Assembly (NCBI GenBank): GCA_945891385.1
Contig: CAMDDJ010000014.1
Span: forward strand, 1 to 64,000
Length of the DNA stretch: 64,000 nt
Origin: Candidatus Kuenenia stuttgartensis
GTDB taxonomy: Bacteria > Planctomycetota > Planctomycetia > Pirellulales > UBA1268
Reading direction: 5' to 3'
Position numbers and translations under genes: made by a program. Every line of letters begins with the position of its first letter. The stretch's first letter is position 1. This document shows positions 34,646 to 45,693 of this stretch, one piece after another. The notes below the pieces were generated by a model, which was not told where the DNA came from, ran no database searches, and saw only the letters and a list, made by a program, of their open reading frames with translations.

Positions 34646-35848
34646 CTACGCGTCGTGGCCGCACGCGAGGCGGCGGGCCAGGGTGACCCGCGTGACGGCT
34701 TCGGCCACGGTCGGTCCGACGGCGGTGAGGTGGCCCAGCTTGCGGCCGCGGCGGGGCTCCGACTTGCCGTAGAGATGGAGCGAGACACCTGGCACGCTCA
34801 GGGCCGCGGCCCAATCGGGCTCGCGTCGGTTGCCCATGTCGTCGAACCAGCAGTCGCCGAGAAGGTTGGCCATCGCGGCGGGCGTCACGACCCGCGTCGA
34901 GCCGAGCGGCAGGCCGCAGACCGCTCGCACCTGTTGTTCGAACTGGCTCGTCTCGCAGGCTTCGATCGTGAGATGGCCCGAGTTGTGGGTGCGTGGGGCG
35001 ATCTCGTTGACGAGCACCCTGCCGGCGGCCGTCACGAAGAATTCGACGCAGGCCACACCGACGACACCGAGCGACTCGAGAATGCCGATGGCGATCCGGC
35101 TTGCCTCGGCCTCGACCTCGGGCGGAAGCTCGGCGGGCAGGCTCGAGAGGTCCAGGATGTGGTTGGCATGGGCGTTTCGCAGCGGGGGAAACGCGGCCGT
35201 CGTGCCGTCCTGGCCGCGGGCGACCACCACGGAACACTCGCAGATGAAATCGACCCACGCTTCCAGCACGAACTCTCGGGGCCCCCCGGCGGCATCGCCG
35301 CCGAGTTCACGCCACGCCGAGGTCGGGTCGTCGCCCACTTTCAGTCGGCGCTGCCCCTTGCCGTCGTAGCCAAAGGCGGCTGTCTTCAGCACCGCAGGGA
35401 GCCCCAGCACCGCGCAGGCATCGACCAGTTCAGACCGCGATCGCACGACGCGGTGCGGGACGCATTCGAAGCCGTGGCGGGTCAGAAACGCCTTTTCGCG
35501 GGCTCTGTCCTGCGTGATGAACAGCACCGCCGGGTCAGGACGTACCGGAACCGCCGCCGCGAGGGCCTCGCCGGCCGCCGCGGGCACGTTCTCAAACTCG
35601 AAGGTCACCGCGTCGAGGCCGAGGGCCGCCGCGGCGAGAAACGCAGGATCCTCGTAGCCTCCGACGTGGAGCCGGTCAGAGAATCGAGCGGCCGGGCAGT
35701 CGGCGGAGTCTGCGATCGCCTCCACCCGGTAACCCATCCGTCGGGCAGCCATGGCGAACATGCTGCCGAGTTGGCCGCCGCCGAGGATGCCGAGCGTGCC
35801 GCCAGGCAGGATGGGGCCGTCGGCAGCGTGCCGCTCCGAGTCGCGGGG
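34646..35848 (-). CDS. purK: N5-carboxyaminoimidazole ribonucleotide synthase
   Basis: LGILGGGQLGSMFAMAARRMGYRV; FEFENVP; VNEIAPRTHNSGHLTIEAC. Confidence 0.95.
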   Translation of the reverse strand, partial: PRDSERHAADGPILPGGTLGILGGGQLGSMFAMAARRMGYRVEAIADSADCPAARFSDRLHVGGYEDPAFLAAAALGLDAVTFEFENVPAAAGEALAAAVPVRPDPAVLFITQDRAREKAFLTRHGFECVPHRVVRSRSELVDACAVLGLPAVLKTAAFGYDGKGQRRLKVGDDPTSAWRELGGDAAGGPREFVLEAWVDFICECSVVVARGQDGTTAAFPPLRNAHANHILDLSSLPAELPPEVEAEASRIAIGILESLGVVGVACVEFFVTAAGRVLVNEIAPRTHNSGHLTIEACETSQFEQQVRAVCGLPLGSTRVVTPAAMANLLGDCWFDDMGNRREPDWAAALSVPGVSLHLYGKSEPRRGRKLGHLTAVGPTVAEAVTRVTLARRLACGHDA

Positions 35849-35853
35849 CATGC

Positions 35854-36390
35854 TCACCGCTCCGACGAGCGTTCGGACCACGCAGTCGATTCTCCTGCGA
35901 GGTCGTCGCGAAGCACCCGCGCGGTCTGCTCCGCCCGATAGGCAAGGAGCCGCCCGCGAAGCGACGCATCCTCGAGGGCGAGAATCGACACGGCGAAGAG
36001 CGCCGCGTTGGCCGCGCCGGCCGGGCCGATCGCCAGCGTGCCCACGGGAATGCCGGCCGGCATTTGCACGATCGAGAGCAGTGAATCGACGCCGCGAAGC
36101 ATCGCCGATTCCACCGGCACGCCGAGCACCGGCAGATGGGTCTGGGCTGCCAGCATGCCAGGCAGATGGGCGGCGCCCCCGGCTCCGGCGATGATCAGTT
36201 TGAGCCCTCGGTCGGCCGCCGAACGGGCATACTCGGCGAGTTTCTCGGGCGTGCGGTGGGCCGATACCACCTCGCAGGCGTGCGGTACCTCGAACTGTTC
36301 AAGCACCGCGGCGGCCCGCTCCATCGTCGCCCAGTCGGAGCGGCTCCCCATCACGACACCGACGACTGGAGCGCTGGACGAGGAGGCCAC
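35854..36390 (-). CDS. purE: N5-carboxyaminoimidazole ribonucleotide mutase
   Basis: [41 protein letters not shown] start at 36390; the longer ORF is an over-extension. Confidence 0.93.
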   Translation of the reverse strand: MASSSSAPVVGVVMGSRSDWATMERAAAVLEQFEVPHACEVVSAHRTPEKLAEYARSAADRGLKLIIAGAGGAAHLPGMLAAQTHLPVLGVPVESAMLRGVDSLLSIVQMPAGIPVGTLAIGPAGAANAALFAVSILALEDASLRGRLLAYRAEQTARVLRDDLAGESTAWSERSSER

Positions 36391-36480
36391 GACGGAGTTC
36401 CGGGACGACGACCGACCACACCGCGGCGTCGATGAATTCACCGCGGACTGCTGCCGTATCTTGCTCGTGACACCCGTTCG

Positions 36481-37545
36481 ATGCAACCTATCGTCATGGC
36501 CCGCCCGTTGCCCGACATCCTGCGGATTGATTGGACGACCGGGGCCGAGCCGTCGGCTGCGGTGCTGGCCGCGGTCGATCGGGCGGCGGCCGTTCTGCGG
36601 GAAGGCGGTCTCGTGGCGGTCCCGACCGAGACGGTCTACGGGCTGGCTGCAAATGCGCTCGATCCCGACGCGGTAGCGGGAATCTTTCGGGCGAAGAAAC
36701 GCCCCACTGGCAACCCCTTGATCGTGCATGTGGCCGACGAGCCTCAGGCCCGGAGGCTGGCCGCCGCCTGGCCGCCGGCAGCGGCGACGCTCGCAGCGGC
36801 GATCTGGCCCGGCCCAGTCTCGCTCGTGGTCCCCAAGGCTGCCGCCGTGCCTGATATCGTCACCGCCGGCGGACCGACCGTCGCGGTGCGGTGCCCGGCC
36901 CATCCGGTCGCCCGGCTCCTGATCGAGCGGGCGGGCATCCCGTTGGCGGCTCCGAGCGCGAACCGCTCCGAAGGGGTCTCGCCCACGACGGCCCAGCATG
37001 TTCTCACGAGCCTCGGCAACCGCATCGATCTCATCCTCGACGCCGGCAGTTGTGATCGCGGCATCGAATCCACGGTGATCGATTGCACGGTCACGCCCCC
37101 GCGGATTCTCCGGCCTGGTCCGCTCGCCCGCAGCGCGGTCGAGGCGGCGTTGGGCGGGCCGGTCGCTTGGCCGGAGCAGGGCGGCGGCGACCGGCCGGTG
37201 ATCGAGCGGTCGCCCGGTCAGGGGAGGCGGCACTACGCGCCGACGACCCCGCTGGAACTGCCCAACGATCCGGCCGGTCGCGTGGCCGAATTGCTGGCTG
37301 CCGGCAAGCGGGTGGGCTGGCTCGTGCTGACAACGCTCGAGGCGGCCCGGGGCCTGGCCGCCTCGCGAGAACTGGTGGCCGTGCCGATGCCGACCGAGCC
37401 CGAGGCTTATGCCCGGCAGCTCTATGCCTCGCTGCATGCCCTCGACCAGCGGCAACTCGACCGGATCATCGTCGATTCGCCCCCCGCAGAGGCCGGCTGG
37501 GCAGCCGTTCGCGATCGGCTCGAGCGGAGCGGGTCGCCTGGTTGA
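36481..37545 (+). CDS. Threonylcarbamoyl-AMP synthase, Sua5/YrdC/YwlC type
   Basis: [43 protein letters not shown]; long Sua5-type C-terminus. Start may be 36496. Confidence 0.93.
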   Translation: MQPIVMARPLPDILRIDWTTGAEPSAAVLAAVDRAAAVLREGGLVAVPTETVYGLAANALDPDAVAGIFRAKKRPTGNPLIVHVADEPQARRLAAAWPPAAATLAAAIWPGPVSLVVPKAAAVPDIVTAGGPTVAVRCPAHPVARLLIERAGIPLAAPSANRSEGVSPTTAQHVLTSLGNRIDLILDAGSCDRGIESTVIDCTVTPPRILRPGPLARSAVEAALGGPVAWPEQGGGDRPVIERSPGQGRRHYAPTTPLELPNDPAGRVAELLAAGKRVGWLVLTTLEAARGLAASRELVAVPMPTEPEAYARQLYASLHALDQRQLDRIIVDSPPAEAGWAAVRDRLERSGSPG

Positions 37546-37575
37546 GAATCTCGGTCACGTTGGGCGGCTTCGCCG

Positions 37576-38826
37576 TCACGCTGCACGCTCGATGCGGCGG
37601 AGCAGCGGCAGGGCGATCGCCCGGAGGAGGCTCGAGGCGGCGAAAACGGCGGCGTAGGCCTGGGGCGTTTCCCCGAGTGATCGCAGCAACAGGCCACCGC
37701 AGGCGGCGCCGCCTACCGTGGCCACGGCGATGCCCAGGCTGTAGGCCGTCACGATCCCGCTGCGGTCGCGGTCGCCCGCGATCTGGAAGAGCAGCAGCGA
37801 TACGGACAGCTCGTAGGCCGCCCAGCAGGTGCCGGCAACGAATTGCACCATCACGAGCCAGCCGATGGCGCGGCTCGGGAGCCAGAGGAGCGCCAGCGGC
37901 ACGATCGCCACGCTCGCCTGAGCCAGGAGCCGCCAGGGGCCGAGCCGTGATCCATACCGGCCGATCGTCGGCAGGAGTAACGCCTTCACCAGGAATCCCG
38001 CACCGAACACCACCAGGTATTGCCAGTAGCTGAACTCGAGCGCCTCGAGCATGTAGGGCGTGAAGTAGGGCGCCGCGAATTGCGATCCGAAGGCGAAGCA
38101 GCAGAGGAAGAGAACGAGCGGCCCGGCTGCACCTTCCTGCAGATCGTGCACGGCGGCCAGGAGCCGCCGCCGCACCGTGGGCGGCTCGGCGGATCGCTCG
38201 CGGGGCCGCATGCGTTCCTGGCAGACGGAGAGGCAGGCAGTCGAGACGAGCCTTGCAACCCCGGCCACGGCGAACAACACGGCGAAGCCGGTCAGCGTGG
38301 CGTCCCGTGTGTCCTCGGCCTGGAGCACGAGCCCGGCCAGCACGAACGCTGCGAAGACGGCCAGCTGTGCGAGCCGGTTCCGCTGGGCGAAGTAGCCGGT
38401 GCGGATCCGGAGCGGCACGAAGCCCGCGGTCCAGGCGGTCCAGGCGGGAACGCCGGCCATGCCTGCCGCCCAGTAGACGCTGGCAGCCAGCAGCAGTTGC
38501 CAGGCCTCGGCATGGCCGTGGACGGCCCAGATCACGAACGGAATGAAGCTGAAACCCTGCACGATCGTGGTCAGCATCACCCAACGCCGGTTGCCGCCAA
38601 CGCGTGCGATCGCCAGCGGCGCAAAAAGCTGCAGGGTGGCGCCGACCAAGATGGGCAGGCTGGCCATCATGCCGGCCACGAGCGGACCGAGGCCCAGGGC
38701 CAGGGCGAACGCCGGCAGGTAGGTCTCACCGCAGCCAACCATCACGCTGTAGGCGACGGCGTCGGCGGTGCTGAAAACGAGATCGCGGCGGAGGCTGCCG
38801 CGTGGGGGAAACCAGTGGGAAAACAA
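37576..38826 (-). CDS. MFS transporter
   Basis: Multiple hydrophobic segments; MFS-like architecture. Confidence 0.78.
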   Translation of the reverse strand: MFSHWFPPRGSLRRDLVFSTADAVAYSVMVGCGETYLPAFALALGLGPLVAGMMASLPILVGATLQLFAPLAIARVGGNRRWVMLTTIVQGFSFIPFVIWAVHGHAEAWQLLLAASVYWAAGMAGVPAWTAWTAGFVPLRIRTGYFAQRNRLAQLAVFAAFVLAGLVLQAEDTRDATLTGFAVLFAVAGVARLVSTACLSVCQERMRPRERSAEPPTVRRRLLAAVHDLQEGAAGPLVLFLCCFAFGSQFAAPYFTPYMLEALEFSYWQYLVVFGAGFLVKALLLPTIGRYGSRLGPWRLLAQASVAIVPLALLWLPSRAIGWLVMVQFVAGTCWAAYELSVSLLLFQIAGDRDRSGIVTAYSLGIAVATVGGAACGGLLLRSLGETPQAYAAVFAASSLLRAIALPLLRRIERAA

Positions 38827-38948
38827 GGGGGCCGGGGGGCGACTCCAAGGCCGCGGAAGGACTCCATGTCTATACTCTCCCGGCCCGATCGGTACAGTCG
38901 GCGGCGCAGCCGTGGCCCGAGCGGCCGGCTTTTCGCGAGGAGCATCTG

Positions 38949-39857
38949 ATGCAGGCGTTGGTTACCGGCGGAACCGGGTTCGTGGGACGGCAGTTGCTGG
39001 GCCTGCTCGATCGGCCGACGGTCCTCTCGCGGGACGTCGGACGGGCCCAGCGGGCTCTTGGATCCGCGGCGGGCCGAGTCATCGGCTGGGATCCACTCGC
39101 CGGGCCTCCGCCGGCCGAGGCTTTCGCCGGGGTTGATGTGGTTTTCCATCTTGCGGGTGAGTCGGTTGCGGAGGGCCGCTGGACGACCGCCCAGAAAGCG
39201 CGGATCCGGGACAGCCGCGTCATCGGCACGCGAAATCTCGTCGCGGGCATCGCGAGCGCCGAGTCACGGCCCCGGGCGCTGGTCTCGGCCTCAGCGGTCG
39301 GCTACTACGGCGACCGGGGCGAGGAGGAACTGACTGAGGCGTCGGCCCCGGGGCATGACTTCCTGGCCGAGGTCTGCCAGGCATGGGAGCGTGAGGCCCT
39401 GGCCGCCGATTCGCTCGGGCTGCGGGTCGTGCTCGCCCGCACTGGCATCGTGCTGGGGCAGGGGGGGGCGCTCGCGAAGATGTTGACGCCCTTCAGGCTC
39501 GGGGCCGGCGGTCCTTTGGGCAACGGCAAGCAGTGGATGCCCTGGATTCATGTCGCTGATCTTGCGCGGCTGTATCTCCATGCCGCCGACACCTCGACGA
39601 TCCGCGGCCCCATGAATGCGGTCGGCCCACATCCGGTTCGCAACAGTGAGTTCACCAAGGCCCTCGGCCGGGCGGTGCATCGGCCTGCCTTCATGCCGGC
39701 GCCCTATCTCGCCCTCCGGCTTGCCTTCGGCGAATTTGCCCAGGTGCTGTTTGCCTCCCAGCGGGTAATTCCGCAGGTGGCAGCTGAGAGCGGATTCCGC
39801 TTCGAGTATCCGAAGATCGACCAGGCCCTGGCGGCGATCCTTGCCAAAGCAGCGTGA
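38949..39857 (+). CDS. TIGR01777-type SDR epimerase (YfcH/SDR39U1 family)
   Basis: [63 protein letters not shown]. Confidence 0.9.
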   Translation: MQALVTGGTGFVGRQLLGLLDRPTVLSRDVGRAQRALGSAAGRVIGWDPLAGPPPAEAFAGVDVVFHLAGESVAEGRWTTAQKARIRDSRVIGTRNLVAGIASAESRPRALVSASAVGYYGDRGEEELTEASAPGHDFLAEVCQAWEREALAADSLGLRVVLARTGIVLGQGGALAKMLTPFRLGAGGPLGNGKQWMPWIHVADLARLYLHAADTSTIRGPMNAVGPHPVRNSEFTKALGRAVHRPAFMPAPYLALRLAFGEFAQVLFASQRVIPQVAAESGFRFEYPKIDQALAAILAKAA

Positions 39858-39863
39858 TGCTGG

Positions 39864-40580
39864 TCAGCCGCCCGGCCTGCGGGCTTCGTGCACGAGGCTG
39901 TCGAGAAAATTGCGGGCCCGACCGTAGTCCCCGGCGGCATATTCGCTGATGTGTGCCTTGAGAGCGTCGGTGAATTGCCCGACGGCATCCTGAATCGCCA
40001 CGAAATCGTCGTAGCGCAGGCTGCCTCCCGAAGCCGCCCGCCGGGCGAACAGCGAGTCGAGCCGAGATCGATATTCGCGATAGATGTCGGCCGTCAGGAT
40101 CAGCGGATACTCGATGTGGCCAGTCACGGGGTCGAGTTGCGTCGCGCCGAGCCTCGACGGTGCGGCCATCTTCGCCATCCGCACGGCTTGTTCCTGCGTG
40201 ATCGGCGGGCCGGCAGCGGCGGCCCGCTCGGCTTTGTTGGTCTTCCGCATCTCAAAATAGGTCTCGGTCCACTGGGCCCGGTTCTGCATGTCGAGCGTCT
40301 TGGCCTGCTCCCAGTTCTTGGCCGCCTCGGAATTTTGGAGATTGGCGTAGCCCTGGGATCGGACGACCGCCGCGAGCCCCATCTGAGCACCCTGCTGGGC
40401 CGTGGAGGCCCAATTTCCCCAACCCATGCCGCCGCCCCAGCCGCCGCCCCACTGGGCAGCCGCAGGCTGCTGCCACGCGGCGGACAGCCCGACTGCGAGG
40501 AGCACCATCGCCCCCAGCCGGCGGGTCACGCGGAGGCGATCGAACGAGCGGACGACGGAGGGACAAGAGGCGGAGGCCAT
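39864..40580 (-). CDS. Secreted protein of unknown function
   Basis: MASASCPSVV...LGAMVLLAVGLSAAWQQPAAAQWGGGWGGGMGWGNWAS signal peptide plus Gly/Trp-rich segment. Confidence 0.65.
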   Translation of the reverse strand: MASASCPSVVRSFDRLRVTRRLGAMVLLAVGLSAAWQQPAAAQWGGGWGGGMGWGNWASTAQQGAQMGLAAVVRSQGYANLQNSEAAKNWEQAKTLDMQNRAQWTETYFEMRKTNKAERAAAAGPPITQEQAVRMAKMAAPSRLGATQLDPVTGHIEYPLILTADIYREYRSRLDSLFARRAASGGSLRYDDFVAIQDAVGQFTDALKAHISEYAAGDYGRARNFLDSLVHEARRPGG

Positions 40581-40851
40581 GGATGCTCCTTGACGGCACG
40601 ACTGACACGAATGGAGGGCCACGTTGACCATCCGGGGCGTCGATCTGAGGTGGCGGGTTGGATCCGCCGTTCCCAAAATGGCCATGGCGCATCCGTCGGC
40701 AGGAGTATACTCGGCGAGCTTTCCAAGGGCGACAGCGGTCCGTGCCGGGGGAAGGCCCCCGGACGCCGTGCATTCGTCCGGCATGTCCGTTTCCGGAGCG
40801 GCCCCGGCTGCCCGCCAGTACGCATTCTTTCAACTTGGAGTCGTTCCACCG

Positions 40852-42837
40852 ATGTCTTCTCCCGTTGTCCTCGGCCGGGTCTCCGCCTTGGTGCCGCTGT
40901 CTGTTTTGCTGTTCGGCTGTTCCGAGCCGACGCCTCCGGCTGCTTCCGCGCCGAAGCCAGTTCCAGCCGCGGTCGTCGTCGTCGACGAGGAGGAGGTGGT
41001 GGAGACCGCCGCGCCGGAGCCGGCTGGGCCGAACGGATCGCCTGAGTCCGAGACGCTCGTGATCGAGGAGGCGGTCGAGTCGGTCGCCCCATCGCTCTCG
41101 CCGCAACGGGTCGACGAATTGCTCACCGCCCTGAGGTCGCCGACGGCCGACGCGAAGGCCCGCATCGAGGCCATCGACGATCTCGCCGAACTCGGGGCTG
41201 ATGCCAGTCCGGCGGTCGAGCCGCTCGGCGCCGCGTTCGCGGATGACGAGCCGGCCGTGCGTTGGCATGCCGCCCGCGCGGTGGGGCTGATCGGCCGGGA
41301 TGCCATTCCGGCCATGCCGGGCCTCCTCCGGCTCCTTGCTGACGCCGACCCCGTGGTCGTGACCCAGGCGGCTGCCGCCATCGGCATGATCCGCGGCGAC
41401 GATGATCGCGACGCGATCCCAGAAGCCGATGCCAATGCCTACGCGTCGACGGTCGAGCCGCTGGTGGCGACGCTCGTGCATCCCGACCCCCGGGCGAGGC
41501 GGGCGGCGGTTCGCACGCTCCGCCGCGTGAGCACGTCGCGGGAAGAACTCGCGAAGACCGTGCGGAAGCAGCTTGCAGATGCCGATCCGATCGCCGTGAT
41601 GCCGGCTTTGCACACCCTGGCCGACATGGGCGGCGACGCCGTGCCGTTCTTGCTCGAGTCGCTCGACGATCCGGCGAGTCGCTACTGGTCTGAGGTCGTG
41701 CTCGCGGAGATCGGTCCGGCCGCGGCACCGGCCGTGGGTCGGCTCACGCAACTGGCTCAGGAGGGCGAGATCGCCGAGCGGATGCAGGCAATCCTGGCGC
41801 TCGCCGAGATCGGTCCGCCCGCAGCCCCCGCGGTGGCCACCGTTGTCGAGGCCCTCGGATCCTCCGACGCCTCGCTCCGCTATGTCGCCGCCTTCGCGCT
41901 CGGGAAGATCGGCTCGAACGAAGCTGACGAATCCTTGGCCACGGCCGCGGCGTCGGACGACCCGTTCTTGGCCGCTCTGGCCAGTTGGGCCAGGGCCGCG
42001 GTTCATCGTGACGACGCCGAACTCGTCGCCGCCGCCGCCGAGAAATTGCGGGCAGGGCTGGCCGACGAGTCACCGGCTGTTCGCAACGCCTCCGTGGAAG
42101 GGTTGTCGGATCTGGCGCCGCAGTTTTCGGCCGTCGACCGCCAGTCGCTCTCTGCGTCTCTGGTCGAACTGCTCGACGATCCGGTGCCGGCCGTCGGGTT
42201 GGCCGCCGGTGGCGGCCTGATCCGGCTCAAGGGCGATGCCGTGGCTGCGTTGCAGGCCGCGCTCGAGCAGAAGGCGATGCGGAACGACGCCCTGGAAATC
42301 CTTGCGGAGATCGGATCGGCGGCTGCGCCAGCGCTCGACGACATGATCAAGTCGCTCGCAGATTCCGATCCCGTCTCCCAGTCGGACGCCGCCTTTGCAA
42401 TCGCCTCGATCGGTCCCGAGGCGAAGACGGCCGTGCCCGCACTGGAGCGGATCCTGGCCGACGAATCGGCCGATGCCTCCGTGAAATACACGGTTGCGTA
42501 CGCGCTCGGCAAAATCGGTTCGGCGGCTCTGTCGGCCGAGCCGGAATTGCGGAAGCTCGTCGAGTCTGAAGACGACCTGCTGGCGACCGTCTGCGCCTGG
42601 GCCTCGCTGCAGATCAAGCCGGGCGACAGGGATTTGTTCGCGGCGGCCGTCCCCAAACTGCGGCGAGCGCTGCAGCAGGAGCGGGAATTGGTCCGCCTGG
42701 AGGCCGCGATTGCCCTTGGTGAAATCGGCCCAGCGGCTGCGTCGGCCCTGCCGATGCTCGAGTTGCTCGCTGAAGACGATCCCTCCGGTCAGGTCCGGGC
42801 CGCTGCCGAGGCCGCAGTCGGCCTGATCCGAAAGTAG
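40852..42837 (+). CDS. HEAT-repeat lipoprotein
   Basis: Lipobox LLFGC; repeated units of the type EIGPAAAPAV..L..LL.D....VR..AA.ALG.IG. Confidence 0.82.
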   Translation: MSSPVVLGRVSALVPLSVLLFGCSEPTPPAASAPKPVPAAVVVVDEEEVVETAAPEPAGPNGSPESETLVIEEAVESVAPSLSPQRVDELLTALRSPTADAKARIEAIDDLAELGADASPAVEPLGAAFADDEPAVRWHAARAVGLIGRDAIPAMPGLLRLLADADPVVVTQAAAAIGMIRGDDDRDAIPEADANAYASTVEPLVATLVHPDPRARRAAVRTLRRVSTSREELAKTVRKQLADADPIAVMPALHTLADMGGDAVPFLLESLDDPASRYWSEVVLAEIGPAAAPAVGRLTQLAQEGEIAERMQAILALAEIGPPAAPAVATVVEALGSSDASLRYVAAFALGKIGSNEADESLATAAASDDPFLAALASWARAAVHRDDAELVAAAAEKLRAGLADESPAVRNASVEGLSDLAPQFSAVDRQSLSASLVELLDDPVPAVGLAAGGGLIRLKGDAVAALQAALEQKAMRNDALEILAEIGSAAAPALDDMIKSLADSDPVSQSDAAFAIASIGPEAKTAVPALERILADESADASVKYTVAYALGKIGSAALSAEPELRKLVESEDDLLATVCAWASLQIKPGDRDLFAAAVPKLRRALQQERELVRLEAAIALGEIGPAAASALPMLELLAEDDPSGQVRAAAEAAVGLIRK

Positions 42838-43035
42838 CCGCTTCCACCCGTCTGGATCGTCGCCTGTTTCCCGGCCCTGGGCCTCTGCACGCCAGCCAGG
42901 TCTGACGGGGTAAGGTCTGACGGACGGCCAGCCTGGCTTGGAGTTTGACACGCTGAGCGACCGATTCCACCTCGTGGGGAGCGGCATACCTGGCTGGTTG
43001 GCCACGGCTGCGTGCCCGCGAGGGGTGGACGAGAC

Positions 43036-43575
43036 ATGGCGACGCTTGGCTGGGCAGGATCGGTATGGCTGGCGCGGCTGTCGCGGCCGGCGCATGACCG
43101 CGTGATCCATCGGCATGTGCTCTCTCGGGCCCCACGGCGGATCCTGGAACTGGGCCTGGGCACGCTCGTGCGAACCGAACGGATGCTCATGGCGGCGGCC
43201 CGAGCGAGCGGGCAGGATGTGCGGTATGTCGGTCTTGATCGCTTCGAGGGCCGTGGGCCAGGCGATCCGCCGGGGGTGTCGCTCAAGCAGGCCCACCGCC
43301 GGCTCCATCCGCTCGGCCGCGTCCAACTCGTGCCGGGCAACGTCGATACGTCTCTTGCCAGGCTCTGTAACCAGCTCGGACAGTTCGACCTGGTGATCGT
43401 CTCGAGCGACAACGACGAGCGGCACCTGGAGCGGGCCTGGTTCTTCATCCAGCGGATGCTCACGGCCGAAACCATCGTGTTTTTCCAGCCGGCCGAGGGA
43501 GCAGCCTGGGCGCAACTCGCCCGGCCCCGGATCGACGAACTGGCGGCCCAGACCGTGCTCCGTCGGGCGGGCTGA
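43036..43575 (+). CDS. Putative SAM-dependent methyltransferase-like protein
   Basis: RRILELGLGTLVRTERML and FDLVIVSSDNDERHLERAWFFIQRML resemble a Rossmann methyltransferase. Confidence 0.5.
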   Translation: MATLGWAGSVWLARLSRPAHDRVIHRHVLSRAPRRILELGLGTLVRTERMLMAAARASGQDVRYVGLDRFEGRGPGDPPGVSLKQAHRRLHPLGRVQLVPGNVDTSLARLCNQLGQFDLVIVSSDNDERHLERAWFFIQRMLTAETIVFFQPAEGAAWAQLARPRIDELAAQTVLRRAG

Positions 43576-43653
43576 CCACGCCGCGTCGCCGCCGTGGATT
43601 TCTCTGGTATTATCGGGGCTTCCCTCCCTTGCCCCGTTGATCCTCCGGTGTCC

Positions 43654-45060
43654 ATGTCTGCCCCGCGCACGCTGCTCGACAAGATCTGGGACGACCACGT
43701 CGTCTGCGAGCCTTCCGGCGAATTGCCGCTCCTCTACATCGACCGGCACCTTGTCCACGAGGTGACCAGTCCGCAGGCCTTCGAGGGCCTGCGGCTCGCA
43801 GGCCGCCGAGTCCGGCGGCCTGAGGCGACCTTCGCCACGCCCGACCACAACGTGCCCACGTCGGATCGCCGCCTGCCGATCGCCGATCCGGTGTCGAAGC
43901 AGCAGATCGACACGCTCCGGGCGAACTGCCGCGAATTCGGCGTGCGGTTGTTCGACCTCGGCGACGCCGACCAGGGGATCGTGCACGTGATCGGTCCGGA
44001 ACTGGGCATCACCCAGCCGGGCATGACGGTCGTCTGCGGGGACAGTCACACCGCCACGCACGGCGCACTCGGCGCGCTGGCCTTTGGGATCGGCACGAGC
44101 GAGGTGGAGCACGTGCTGGCCACGCAGACCCTCCGTCAGGCCAAGCCCAGGTCGCTCGAGGTCCGGGTCAACGGCCGGCTTCTGCCGGGCGTGACGGCCA
44201 AGGATCTCGTGCTCCACATCATCGGTCGGCTCTCAACCGAGGGGGGCTCAGGCTTCGTCATCGAGTACACGGGCGAGGGTATTCGTGGCCTCGGCATGGC
44301 CGAGCGGATGACCGTCTGCAACATGTCGATCGAGGCTGGAGCCCGGGCGGGCATGATCGCGCCCGACGTCACCACCTTCGACTACATCCGTGGCCGCGAT
44401 TTCGCCCCGCGGGACTTCGACCGGGCCGTTGCGGCCTGGGAAAAACTGCCGAGCGATCCCAACGCGACCTACGACCGAGTGGAAATCTTCGCCGCCGATG
44501 CGGTGGTGCCGCAGGTCACCTGGGGCACCAATCCGGCCCAGGTGGTCGGCGTGGATGCCAGGGTGCCCGATCCCGACGCGTTTGCCGATCCCAACGAGCG
44601 GTCGAGCGCCGCCCGGGCGCTCGACTACATGGGGCTCGCCGGCGGAACGCCGATCGCCGAGATCGCGATCGATCGCGTGTTCATCGGGTCCTGCACCAAC
44701 AGCCGGATCGAAGACCTGCGGGCCGCTGCCCGCGTGGTCCAAGGTCATCGCGTGGCCGGCACGGTACGGGCGATGGTGGTGCCCGGCAGCGGCCGGGTCA
44801 AGCGGCAGGCGGAGGAGGAAGGCCTCGACCGGGTGTTCCGCGAGGCTGGTTTCGACTGGCGGGAGGCCGGCTGCAGCATGTGCCTCGGGATGAATCCCGA
44901 CACGCTCGCTCCCGGGGAGCGGTGCGCGTCGACCAGCAACCGCAACTTCGAGGGCCGGCAGGGGAAGGGTGGCCGGACCCACCTCGTGTCGCCCGCGATG
45001 GCGGCGGCCGCGGCTGTTCGCGGCCACTTCGTCGACATCCGCGATTGGGACTATCGCTAG
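43654..45060 (+). CDS. leuC: 3-isopropylmalate dehydratase large subunit
   Basis: [64 protein letters not shown]. Confidence 0.97.
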   Translation: MSAPRTLLDKIWDDHVVCEPSGELPLLYIDRHLVHEVTSPQAFEGLRLAGRRVRRPEATFATPDHNVPTSDRRLPIADPVSKQQIDTLRANCREFGVRLFDLGDADQGIVHVIGPELGITQPGMTVVCGDSHTATHGALGALAFGIGTSEVEHVLATQTLRQAKPRSLEVRVNGRLLPGVTAKDLVLHIIGRLSTEGGSGFVIEYTGEGIRGLGMAERMTVCNMSIEAGARAGMIAPDVTTFDYIRGRDFAPRDFDRAVAAWEKLPSDPNATYDRVEIFAADAVVPQVTWGTNPAQVVGVDARVPDPDAFADPNERSSAARALDYMGLAGGTPIAEIAIDRVFIGSCTNSRIEDLRAAARVVQGHRVAGTVRAMVVPGSGRVKRQAEEEGLDRVFREAGFDWREAGCSMCLGMNPDTLAPGERCASTSNRNFEGRQGKGGRTHLVSPAMAAAAAVRGHFVDIRDWDYR

Positions 45061-45075
45061 GGAGGATCTGCCGAG

Positions 45076-45693
45076 ATGGAACCGTTCACCACGCACCAAG
45101 GCACCGTTGCGGCGCTCGACAGGGCGAACGTCGACACCGACCAGATCATCCCCAAGCAGTTCCTCAAGCGGATCGAGCGGACCGGCTTCGGCCAGTTTCT
45201 GTTCTTCGACTGGCGGTTCCTGCCCGACGGCTCGGCCGATCCGGGGTTCGAACTCAACCGTCCCGAGGCTGCCGGGGCCACGATCCTCCTGGCACGGCGG
45301 AATTTCGGCTGCGGATCGAGCCGGGAGCATGCCCCGTGGGCGCTCGCCGATTACGGGTTTCGGGCGGTGATCGCCCCGACGTTTGCCGACATCTTCTTCA
45401 ATAATTGCTTCCAGAACGGCATGGTTCCGGTAAAGCTCGCCGAGGCGGACGTGGACGAGCTTTTCCGCCGGGCTGCCGCCGCCGCGGCCGCCGGCACGCA
45501 GTATCGGATGCGGGTCGATCTGCGGGAGTGCACCGTCAGCGATGACGCGGGCTTTTCCCAAAGCTTTTCCGTCGATCCATTCCGCCGGCAGTGCCTCCTC
45601 GAGGGACTCGACGACATCGCCCTTTCGCTGCGGCATGCCGATGCGATCTCCGCCTGGGAGGCAGCCCATGGCCTGCCGCCCGTCGGTGCCTGA
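45076..45693 (+). CDS. leuD: 3-isopropylmalate dehydratase small subunit
   Basis: [68 protein letters not shown]. Confidence 0.97.
   Translation: MEPFTTHQGTVAALDRANVDTDQIIPKQFLKRIERTGFGQFLFFDWRFLPDGSADPGFELNRPEAAGATILLARRNFGCGSSREHAPWALADYGFRAVIAPTFADIFFNNCFQNGMVPVKLAEADVDELFRRAAAAAAAGTQYRMRVDLRECTVSDDAGFSQSFSVDPFRRQCLLEGLDDIALSLRHADAISAWEAAHGLPPVGA

Noticed and set aside
35854-37455. 533-aa minus-strand ORF containing PurE
   Set aside because: Only the last ~178 residues are PurE; the remainder is antisense to the Sua5-type gene.
42905-42935. Short direct repeat gtctgacgg...gtctgacgg
   Set aside because: Two copies only, 9 bp each, with no further structure; likely chance.
42070-44217. 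715-aa minus-strand ORF
   Set aside because: Antisense to the HEAT-repeat, methyltransferase-like and leuC genes; His/Arg/Gly-rich shadow-frame composition and no recognisable domain.
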